Positions 1-6,221 of a DNA stretch of 9,220 nt are shown here, piece after piece (positions within the stretch are counted from its first letter, which is position 1; every line of letters begins with the position of its first letter). The DNA is taken from NCBI GenBank assembly GCA_031414415.1, contig JANNVK010000071.1, positions 1 to 9,220 of the forward strand. The letters run 5' to 3'. The translations under genes and the position numbers were made by a program. This DNA comes from JANNVK01 sp031414415 (GTDB taxonomy: Bacteria; Acidobacteriota; Blastocatellia; Pyrinomonadales; Pyrinomonadaceae). The notes under the pieces are model-generated. The model saw nothing but the letters and a program-made list of their open reading frames with translations, made no database searches and was not told the DNA's origin.

Positions 1-197
1 AAACCTTCAGCTACATCGAAGGTTACTATAATCTGAAGCGGATTCATTCGGGAATCGGCAACCAAAGCCCCGCAGATTTCGAAAAAGCGTGGGAAAACCA
101 AGAAGGCACTTAATCATTTCGGGGTGAGGTGAGAGAAAACCAAAGAAAAGAACAAGGAAAACTAAAAAAAGGAGAAAACAGAGAGAGTTTTGTGTCA
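1..197 (+). mobile_element. Right end of an IS3-family insertion sequence (left part outside window)
   Basis: The segment holds the last 36 codons of an IS3-type transposase and about 85 bases of downstream non-coding DNA up to a plausible inverted-repeat end. That non-coding DNA (about 119-187) is strongly purine-rich and holds no gene. IS3-family termini normally end 5'-TG...CA-3'. Two candidate outer ends fit: ...GTTTTGTGTCA (ending 197) and ...TTTATTTGACCA (ending 211). The left terminus and the target duplication are not in the window, so the exact boundary cannot be fixed. The element is oriented opposite to all the RHS genes and lies directly against the last of them. IS elements are common at the downstream end of RHS cassette arrays. 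Confidence 0.6.
3..113 (+). CDS. IS3-family transposase (OrfB), C-terminal fragment
   Basis: The frame is open from the window edge and ends at TAA 111-113, giving 36 residues. They contain YIEGYYNLKRIHSGIGNQSP followed by ADFEKAW. This is the characteristic C-terminus of IS3-family OrfB transposases (YIExfYNxxRxHsxlgxxSPxxFE), the end of the DDE (rve) integrase core, and includes part of the third-acidic-residue helix region with its downstream R and H. OrfB is normally made as an OrfAB fusion by programmed -1 frameshifting; none of that is visible here because the gene starts outside the window. It is the only plus-strand coding region I support. Its TAA lies about 85 bases before the putative IS end, a normal distance. 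Whether the whole element is intact cannot be judged from here. Confidence 0.85.
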   Translation, partial: TFSYIEGYYNLKRIHSGIGNQSPADFEKAWENQEGT

Positions 198-200
198 AGT

Positions 201-716
201 TTATTTGACCACTTCATACTCATCTGCTTGAATGGCATTTCTTTCAACGTGAAATTCGCTGTCTTTTTTGAAAACTTGATAACCTTTTGAGGTATCAATA
301 TCATAAAAGTAAAGATCGCCATTGCGATAGCCTTCTGCTTCACGAAAGTTTTCTTCAGAATAAACAATTTCTTTATCCTTAAGAAAAACTATTGTTTTTG
401 AATTCCCGAACTTATTTTCCTTAAAATAATTTTTCTCAATAAAATAATCTTTTTCAAGAACGTTATTAACATCAATATTAGTAAAGCCACCTGAAAAAAC
501 AATCAGCTTATCCCATTCGAACCAAGTTGATTCGTAAATTCGTATTGAACATTTCTCTTTTTTGACACATGTTTCACGAATCTTTTTGCCTATGGTATTT
601 TCAAATTTTCCTTCTCCCGTAAAGAAATCTCCACAAGAAAGTATTAATGATAAAAAGCATAATAATAACAATTTTTTTCGCATTCTACATATCTTGCACA
701 AGAAATTATTAACCAT
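201..716 (-). CDS. Small lipoprotein, probable second immunity protein of cassette 3
   Basis: This frame has 171 codons. An alternative start at 683 gives MRKKLLLLCFLSLILSC, a textbook lipoprotein signal with lipobox ILSC; the ATG at 716 adds 11 residues and has no clear Shine-Dalgarno. The 716 start lies 3 bases after the stop of the preceding gene, so translational coupling is possible. The mature protein is a paralogue of that neighbour: C50, C56 and W68-D69 match its C57, C63 and W75-D76 with identical spacing, and both have an NGD motif near residue 133. I recognise no named family. Position behind an RHS C-terminal domain plus duplication suggests an immunity role in the envelope (inference). 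The C-terminus is about five residues shorter than the paralogue's, and the stop codon lies in or beside the IS end. The sequence is very A+T rich (13 G/C in the 60 bases at 661-720). Confidence 0.8.
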   Translation of the reverse strand: MVNNFLCKICRMRKKLLLLCFLSLILSCGDFFTGEGKFENTIGKKIRETCVKKEKCSIRIYESTWFEWDKLIVFSGGFTNIDVNNVLEKDYFIEKNYFKENKFGNSKTIVFLKDKEIVYSEENFREAEGYRNGDLYFYDIDTSKGYQVFKKDSEFHVERNAIQADEYEVVK

Positions 717-719
717 AAA

Positions 720-1256
720 TCACTTACAGTTATTACATTTTAGGTAGTAATATTTTTTGCTACCTATTTTCATTTCTTCAACTTCAAAAACAGAGTTCTC
801 ATCAAATAATGCAAATTTATTTTGAGAATCCTTTATTTCAAAATCAATGTCACCATTCTTAATTGGATTATCAATCTCTTCGATTACCTTTTCTTCAGCC
901 TGAATAATCTGCCCATCTTTTACGAAAAACCATTTTTGTGAATAAAATTGTGAAACAGAATTAAATTTCACTCCAAGTTTCTCACTTATAATGTTATCTT
1001 CAACAGCAATATCAAAAACGTAAAGATGATCCCACGAAAACTCAGTTGCTTTTGCTAATTCCATTCTACAAGTTTTTTCAAAATTACAATTTGATTGAAT
1101 ATAACCGAGAAGTGCTTCATTAATTGGTCTATTATTTATTTGTGTTGCAGTTTTACATGAGAACAAAAAACAAATAGTAACCAAAAAAAATAATAGCTTA
1201 AAGCACATTGAGTTGAGCTGTTTGTATTTGATTTGGAGTAGGTTTAGATAATCCAT
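720..1256 (-). CDS. Small lipoprotein, probable immunity protein of cassette 3
   Basis: This gene has 178 codons. Its ATG (1254-1256) overlaps the TAA of the toxin frame (1256-1258) by one base, and AGGAAGAGG sits about nine bases upstream. That supports this start and translational coupling to the toxin frame. A hydrophobic segment, LLFFLVTICFLFSC, ends in a lipobox-like LFSC (Cys34), so the protein is predicted to be a lipoprotein; an internal ATG at 1208 would give a shorter signal. The mature part has C57, C63, W75-D76 and a C-terminal CNNC (C174, C177). It shares the Cx5C...WD...NGD framework with the next gene, so the two are tandem paralogues. No family name comes to mind. Direct coupling to a variable RHS C-terminal domain makes immunity the best guess, with the lipid anchor placing it in the envelope. 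Confidence 0.85.
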   Translation of the reverse strand: MDYLNLLQIKYKQLNSMCFKLLFFLVTICFLFSCKTATQINNRPINEALLGYIQSNCNFEKTCRMELAKATEFSWDHLYVFDIAVEDNIISEKLGVKFNSVSQFYSQKWFFVKDGQIIQAEEKVIEEIDNPIKNGDIDFEIKDSQNKFALFDENSVFEVEEMKIGSKKYYYLKCNNCK

Positions 1257-1807
1257 TATTCCGCACCTCTTCCTGTTTTTGTTAAATTTTTCTCGAGTTG
1301 TTTTTTTCTAATCTCCTCTACTTCCGCTTCACCAGCGGGAGTAAACCCAGTATTTGCATTCCTGTTAGCCCAATTAGTTAAAGTATTGGTCACTTGGGTC
1401 GCCCCGATTCTAGTGGTAATCACTGTTGTAGTTCCGTCAGGATTCGTCCTTAGAACGTTAAGTCCATTGTCTTTGAAATGATTGAGAACCTTTGTTGCAA
1501 TTTCTTTGTTTGTAGCGTTTGTCAACGGTGCTCCAATAGTCCTACCAATTTCATTGTTTCGCAAATCCGCCTCTTGGTCAGCTACATCAGCTGTCTGAAA
1601 TGTAGTTGATCCGTTTTGACTTGACGAGGGTAGGTTAGAATCATTTTCGTGGGCATCAGTAGCTTCCTTTGCTATTCGAGTTCCGTTTCTGGCTGCTATG
1701 ATAGCCGAAAGTATGGTATGCCTCAAAGCATTAACTTCAATAACTTCACCATTTGCTCTATTTGCATTAAAGTCTGAATTGACGGCGAATCTAGTGCTGA
1801 CAGAAGG
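1256..1807 (-). pseudogene. RHS cassette 3 C-terminal domain, DUF6973-like, separated from its core by a frameshift
   Basis: The frame opens after a stop at 1808-1810 and runs 183 codons to TAA 1256-1258. It has no good start of its own: the first usable one is TTG at 1726, inside the domain. It begins VSTRFAVNSDFNANR, which continues HHPLIALEIG...GTNIA from the other frame once a single base near 1804-1805 is removed. Conserved-looking features are NALRH (R at 1723, H at 1720), DAHE (1646-1651 for H-E) and NNEIGR (1541-1558). This RH / AHE / NNxxGR series matches my recollection of the DUF6973 family found at the C-termini of polymorphic toxins; its biochemical activity is unknown to me. The last ~60 residues are hydrophilic and lysine/glutamate rich. 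Its stop overlaps the start of the lipoprotein gene, as in toxin-immunity pairs. Confidence 0.65.
1266..1274 (-). promoter_or_regulatory. Shine-Dalgarno AGGAAGAGG inside the toxin frame, for the overlapping lipoprotein gene
   Basis: AGGAAGAGG lies nine bases before the ATG at 1256, within the last codons of the C-terminal-domain frame. Together with the TAATG stop-start overlap it supports translational coupling of the pair. Confidence 0.55.
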
Positions 1808-2606
1808 CTATGTTCGTTCCAAGTCGGCTCGGTTCTCCAATTTCTAAGGCTATCAATGGATGATGTATAGCAAAAGTTCTTTCTTTTCCGACATTCCTAG
1901 AAACTACTGTACCCGATTGTAAACCAGTTGGATCCGTATGATTCAACGGACGATTCATCGAATAAACATACCGATTAAACGTCTGTGGATTTGTTGATTG
2001 TCCACTTGCCAATAATGGGTCAACCGCCGTAAATCTGCCATGATTTCCATTGTAATATCTTGCTTCGGCGAAGTCTAAACCTGTTTCATCGTCCTTTTGA
2101 TAGCCCGTGAATCTTTGACGAACTGAATCAGATTGTCCGTATTTGTTAGCGGTTGTGCGTCCACCGACATCAGCCGCGATTTCTTCGCCGAACGCCATAA
2201 AGTCGCGTCTTGAGATAACTTGCCCGTTTGCATCTGTAATAACTCGCGGACTTCCCAACATATCCGTTGCTGTGTAACTTGTTGTCGGGGTTGACGATTG
2301 TTGAGTTGAATATTCGGCAATCAATTTGCTTCCTGAATAGACGAAAATCGTGGTTTCCGTGTTCGTAACTTTCTTGATTCTTTTTCCGCTTCCGTCGTAG
2401 AAATATTGTCCGATAACTTGATTGTTTGCGTCTTTCACTTGCGTCTGTTTATTATCACCGTTGAAAATAAATTGTCTGCCTTGCGGGTCGTTTATTAAAT
2501 TGCCATTGGCATCATAAACATAGCCCGAACTGCTGATGCGCTTGGTGTTTACATCGACATTTGGCAAAGTTATGTTGTTTATCGCCATACTATTTCCGTT
2601 GACAAC
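1791..2606 (-). pseudogene. RHS cassette 3: N-terminally truncated core fragment, frameshifted before the toxin
   Basis: The frame starts directly after the TAA (2607-2609) that ends the STN-like gene, in the same reading frame as that gene. The first ATG is at 2588. About 226 residues from that ATG align with residues 553-778 of the cassette 2 RHS protein without gaps, with 17 differences counted by hand (about 92% identity). They contain the usual RHS terminal core: FTGYQKDDETGLDFAEARYY, GRFTAVDPLL and NRYVYS, ending at TDPTG. After TDPTGLQSG the sequence becomes unique and holds HHPLIALEIG, then leaves frame at TAG 1791-1793. The downstream toxin-domain sequence continues in another frame. 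No RHS N-terminus, export domain or convincing ribosome binding site exists. It is an orphan cassette; whether it is ever translated is unknown. Confidence 0.8.
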
Positions 2607-2608
2607 TT
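1911..2608 (-). repeat. RHS terminal core repeat, copy B (matches 3874-4571)
   Basis: This block aligns gap-free with 3874-4571 at a constant offset of 1963 bases. Homology starts abruptly at 2608 (GTTGACAACTT in both copies, then AAAATA here against GATTAA in the other). It decays just past the TDPTG motif at 1911. It is the shared part of two displaced cassettes and a natural substrate for recombination that would swap the C-terminal domain and its partner gene. Confidence 0.85.
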
Positions 2609-3263
2609 AAAATATACGAAGTGAAATCCAATCTTTTTTTGAGTCAAGTTTGTAGTAAACCCAATACTTATTCTCAGTATTTCTAATTAAATAATTTAAG
2701 ACATATCTTAAATCTTTATCTTTTATTTTGAAAGAGTATGTTTTCAGGTTAGATTGAACATTTCTTGGAAAAGCGACCGTTGTATCTCTTTTAAGATGCT
2801 CTGATTGCAGTTCAGAAATGACTTCTTTTGAATTGAAGATTAAGTCTACAATCTCCTCTGAAGATTTATTTCCCACTTTAATTTTTGCTAAACTTACGTC
2901 AAGTATTGATTTTTCCTTATTGATAGGAAAGACATTCACAACCTCATTTTCAATCGACCAAGTGTAAGCCGAACATTGTGAAATCAATATACTCATAATT
3001 TCATTGATGCCGACATTCTGTAATTTGAAATCTATTACATCTTTACACTGAATGGGTTCTTCTTCCTCAGTAACTTGAACCCCAATTGGAATTTTTTTCT
3101 TTGTAGCCAGTTCACCAAGAATCTCATGAAAACTTTTTTGTTGAATTGAGATGTCAATTTTTTTTTCAGCTAGTTTCGGGTTGTTGTTAGTTTGTGACAT
3201 TATTTCCCTTCTAACTATAAAAAGAATTACTAACGATAAAGCTAAGTTAATTATATTTTTCAT
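2607..3263 (-). CDS. Exported protein with STN/secretin-N-like domain, candidate immunity of cassette 2
   Basis: This gene has 218 codons. Its ATG (3261-3263) lies 13 bases after the RHS stop and is preceded by a weak AGAGAG four bases upstream. The N-terminus (Lys2 followed by a stretch like IINLALSLVILFIV, then RRE) is a signal peptide or a membrane anchor. Residues about 34-115 have the pattern of STN domains, the short N-terminal module of secretins and TonB receptors. This includes DISIQQKSFHEILGELATKK, then FKLQNVGINEIMSIL and WSIENEVVNVFP. The rest (about 120-218) is a second hydrophilic segment I do not recognise. No secretin or TonB barrel follows, so it is a stand-alone module. The position suggests immunity for the preceding C-terminal domain (inference). 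Its TAA is flush with, and in frame with, the next RHS fragment. It is visibly more A+T rich than the RHS core. Confidence 0.75.
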   Translation of the reverse strand: MKNIINLALSLVILFIVRREIMSQTNNNPKLAEKKIDISIQQKSFHEILGELATKKKIPIGVQVTEEEEPIQCKDVIDFKLQNVGINEIMSILISQCSAYTWSIENEVVNVFPINKEKSILDVSLAKIKVGNKSSEEIVDLIFNSKEVISELQSEHLKRDTTVAFPRNVQSNLKTYSFKIKDKDLRYVLNYLIRNTENKYWVYYKLDSKKDWISLRIF

Positions 3264-3276
3264 AAAACTCTCTAAT

Positions 3277-6207
3277 TTATTCTAATATTTTCGGTGTAAA
3301 GTCCGTTGTCTCTTTAATTGAAATCTTGACTTTTGCATTTGGATTAATTTCAATTCTATTTGTTCGAATTTCAAAATTGTCTTTTTCGCCCTCAATAGTA
3401 GTCTTAATCTTAATACTTTGATTTGACACGCTCACATCTTGCGAACCGTCTGCTGTCTTACTAAAAATCCCTATAACATCCGCATTTTTGAATTCTATTT
3501 TTCCTTTTTCATTTACTATTCCAGGTACTGCCTTAGTAGAATCACCCACACCTTCTTTATCTGATGAAGGCTTACCATTCATGGTCGAGCCAGAAATTTC
3601 TTCAGTAATTGATGACTCCTCAGGTGGTTTTGAACCATTTGTGTTCAACTCATAACTTACAATTATACCGAATCCATATTTATGCTTTGTTGTATCTAAA
3701 CCTATTGATTTTGAATCTATTTCCTTTCCTTCTGTATCTTTTACTAAGCCATTGTTAACTGAGAAAGCGGTATAGCCTGAAACTTGCAAAACTGACCCAT
3801 ATTCTGAAGGAGGTTTTTCATTGGAACGTCCTGTAATGCTCACCTCAGATGGAGTCGGAGGTTTAATTGGTTTTCCCGATTGCATCCCAGTAGGATCAGT
3901 CAACACCAAAGGTCTGTTAATAGAATAAACATATCGATTAAATGTCTGCGGATTCGTTGACTTGCCACTCGCCAATAACGGGTCAACCGCAGTAAATCTG
4001 CCATGATTTCCGTTGTAATATCTCGCTTCGGCAAAGTCTAAGCCTGTTTCATCGTCTTTTTGATAGCCCGTGAATCTTTGCCGAACTGAATCAGATTGTC
4101 CGTATTTATTTGCAGTTGTTCTACCACCGACATTGCTTGCGATTTCTTCACCGAACGCAATAAAATCACGTCTGCTCACAACTTGCCCGTTTGCATCCGT
4201 GATAACTCGTGGACTTCCAAGCATATCTGTTGCCGTGTAACTTGTTGTCGGAGTTGACGATTGCTGTGTTGAATATTCCGCAATCAATTTGCTTCCCGAA
4301 TAAACAAATATTGTTGTTTCAGTATTCGTTACTTTCTTGATTCTTTTTCCGATTCCGTCATAGAAATATTGTCCGATAACATGATTGTTTGCGTCTTTTA
4401 CAAGCGTTTGTTTATTGTCGCCGTTGAACGTAAATTGTCTGCCTTGCGGGTCGTTTATCAAATTTCCATTTTCGTCATAAACATAACCCGAACTGCTGAT
4501 TCTATTGGTGTTTGAATCCACATTTGGCAAAGTTATGTTGTTTACAGCCATCTGATTTCCGTTGACAACTTGATTAAAACTCGTCCGATTTCCGTAGCGG
4601 TCATAGCCGAAGTTTTGTTGCCAAGTCGTTTGATTATTCGCCGTTTCTTTGGCTTCAGTAATTCTATCAAGCGAATCATATTTGTAATTTTGACTAATCG
4701 GATTCGCCAAACCGTTAAAGTTTATCGTTTGTTTGGCGATATTTCCACTATTTTTTGATGCGTCAATCGTGTTATCTGTTTGCAATTCACCATAATTATA
4801 ATTCAATTTCCACAAACCACCGTCGCCGACCGAACTTCCCATCGCCAATTCAGTAACTTGCAGACGTGAATTAAACTTCGCACTTTCCCAACGCCCATTG
4901 CCAAGTTTGATTTTCTCAATCGCTCCTGATGCTGTGTAACCTATTGCATTTGCATAAGTTTGCATCGTTGCCGTGGCGTTCTTTTGACCGTAAATTTTAG
5001 AAATATCGCCGTTATTATCGTAATCATTTTTGACGACTCTACCCGATGGATAAGTTTCTTGAACTAATCCACCTGAAAGATTGTATTGATAAGTCGATGT
5101 GTATGTGTTTCCCTCGGTGATTTGTTGATTTGTTAGCGGTCTGCCAAGTTTATCAAACTGCGTAAACTTGCTTTTCGAAACAGAATTGCTGACTTCAATC
5201 AATCTGCCTTTACCGTTTATAACATTATCGTAAGTGTTTGTAACAGTTGGAGTTCCATCGTTATAACTCCTTGTCAATGGACGATTTAACGCATCGTAAG
5301 TATAAGTTGTTACAACATTCTTGGCATCAGTTGTAGTCAAAACATTTCCGTTCACATCGTAGGTTGAGCCGATTGTCCAATCGTTGTTTCCCGTAATTGT
5401 ATCGCTCATTGCTAGAGAAGAATTCGGAGTTTGCTCGGGTTGTTTAAGTCTGATTAAACGCCCAAGTGAATCGTATTTGAAAAACCTATTCTGATTTCCT
5501 TGCGACACTTTCACAAGATTTCCGAGCGTGTTGTAGCTGTAATTTGTTGGCTGAGTTGGGCTTCCAGCTGTTCCTAAATTTCCGCTGTTGTCAGGTTCAT
5601 CAATTCTGATAAGTTGACCTAAAGCATTTGTAACGCTTCGGCGTTGTTTCAAGGATTGGTCAGTAACCGTTGTTGAATTTCCGTCAATATCGGTCTGAAC
5701 TTTGCCAGTCGAATTCGTATTTGTTCCCCAAGGTGCGGGCAGATTTGCTCCGGCGAAGGTCTCAGTTTCGGCGTGTTTTCCGGTGTTGGATGACTTGCTT
5801 CGCGTCCAGCCCATCGATTCTTCGTTGGTTGCTTGACTGGCGGTTGCGGCTCGATACGGGTTTGATGACAAGCTGTAAGAATGTGGATTTCCTGTCTCAT
5901 ATCTCGTCTGCACTTTTATTCCGTGGGCTTCGTTATACGGATCTTCCGTCAAAACATTCTCGATACTTCTCGTCAAACGCACTCGTCCCAATTGGTCAAA
6001 ATGTTGAACCGAAATCTTCTTTCCATCGCCTTTTATCGCAACATCCGACCGCGAAATCACACGCCTCGCAACATCATCATATTCAACCGTTGACCAAATC
6101 TTACTCGCCGTCCCAACCGCCGCTTTTGTCTTAATCGGGCGACCAATCGCATCATATTCCGTCTCGCTGGAGACATTTTCCGCCGCCGTATTGCCCAATG
6201 CCGTCAC
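3277..6207 (-). CDS. RHS/YD-repeat protein, N-terminally truncated orphan cassette 2 with unknown C-terminal domain
   Basis: This frame has 976 codons. GTG at 6207 is the furthest start because TAG lies two codons upstream. AAGGTGA at that point could also serve as a Shine-Dalgarno for an in-frame TTG at 6198. Residues about 1-778 are RHS shell made of YD repeats such as EYDAIGRPIKT, FKYDSLGRLIRL, TYTYDALNRPL and GYDRYGNRTSF. They end with FAEARYYNGNHGRFTAVDPL (from about 725) and TDPTG (about 770-774). In the family this shell forms a cocoon around the C-terminal toxin, and the terminal core is the junction where toxins are swapped. Residues 779-976 are unique, rich in Ser/Thr/Lys/Glu and probably beta-structured, with no Cys, no Trp and one His, and I recognise no catalytic motif. 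There is no signal peptide or N-terminal PAAR/TcdB-like domain. The frame is intact over its full length. Confidence 0.9.
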   Translation of the reverse strand: MTALGNTAAENVSSETEYDAIGRPIKTKAAVGTASKIWSTVEYDDVARRVISRSDVAIKGDGKKISVQHFDQLGRVRLTRSIENVLTEDPYNEAHGIKVQTRYETGNPHSYSLSSNPYRAATASQATNEESMGWTRSKSSNTGKHAETETFAGANLPAPWGTNTNSTGKVQTDIDGNSTTVTDQSLKQRRSVTNALGQLIRIDEPDNSGNLGTAGSPTQPTNYSYNTLGNLVKVSQGNQNRFFKYDSLGRLIRLKQPEQTPNSSLAMSDTITGNNDWTIGSTYDVNGNVLTTTDAKNVVTTYTYDALNRPLTRSYNDGTPTVTNTYDNVINGKGRLIEVSNSVSKSKFTQFDKLGRPLTNQQITEGNTYTSTYQYNLSGGLVQETYPSGRVVKNDYDNNGDISKIYGQKNATATMQTYANAIGYTASGAIEKIKLGNGRWESAKFNSRLQVTELAMGSSVGDGGLWKLNYNYGELQTDNTIDASKNSGNIAKQTINFNGLANPISQNYKYDSLDRITEAKETANNQTTWQQNFGYDRYGNRTSFNQVVNGNQMAVNNITLPNVDSNTNRISSSGYVYDENGNLINDPQGRQFTFNGDNKQTLVKDANNHVIGQYFYDGIGKRIKKVTNTETTIFVYSGSKLIAEYSTQQSSTPTTSYTATDMLGSPRVITDANGQVVSRRDFIAFGEEIASNVGGRTTANKYGQSDSVRQRFTGYQKDDETGLDFAEARYYNGNHGRFTAVDPLLASGKSTNPQTFNRYVYSINRPLVLTDPTGMQSGKPIKPPTPSEVSITGRSNEKPPSEYGSVLQVSGYTAFSVNNGLVKDTEGKEIDSKSIGLDTTKHKYGFGIIVSYELNTNGSKPPEESSITEEISGSTMNGKPSSDKEGVGDSTKAVPGIVNEKGKIEFKNADVIGIFSKTADGSQDVSVSNQSIKIKTTIEGEKDNFEIRTNRIEINPNAKVKISIKETTDFTPKILE
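3874..4571 (-). repeat. RHS terminal core repeat, copy A (matches 1911-2608)
   Basis: This block encodes residues about 546-778 of the cassette 2 RHS protein, from VVNGNQMAVNN to TDPTGMQSG. It is the longer-context partner of the repeat in cassette 3. Nucleotide differences are mostly silent: in 4004-4063 against 2041-2100 I count five differences in 60 bases, all synonymous. Cassette 1 has the homologous segment too, but it is clearly more divergent (for example VYDAGGKLVAEYSTQQADTP against VYSGSKLIAEYSTQQSSTP), so cassettes 2 and 3 share a closer ancestor than either does with cassette 1. Confidence 0.85.
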
Positions 6208-6221
6208 CTTTTTCTAGTCTT

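Noticed and set aside
7..367. Minus-strand frames at 7-198 and 110-367 antisense to the transposase tail or across the IS/lipoprotein boundary
   Set aside because: They conflict with the clear IS3 transposase C-terminus and with the lipoprotein frame, and their hydrophobic look comes from the purine-rich strand read in reverse.
2075..2320. Minus-strand frame of 81 codons within cassette 3 core
   Set aside because: It is out of frame with the well-conserved RHS core that occupies the same bases; a shadow.
3200..3290. Promoter or terminator between the cassette 2 RHS frame and the STN-like gene
   Set aside because: Only 13 bases separate the genes and no stem-loop with a T run or convincing -35/-10 pair is visible; the A+T-rich sequence gives weak -10 matches anywhere.
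1911..4571. A transposon or integron-like origin of the repeated core blocks
   Set aside because: The repeats are coding RHS core with gradual divergence, without terminal inverted repeats, attC-like sites or a recombinase gene between them.
5649..6134. Overlapping open frames on both strands inside the RHS core (for example 5670-6134 plus, 5649-5900 minus)
   Set aside because: They lie wholly within the 976-codon RHS frame, have low-complexity or Arg/Ser-rich translations without recognisable domains, and no ribosome binding sites; they are shadows.
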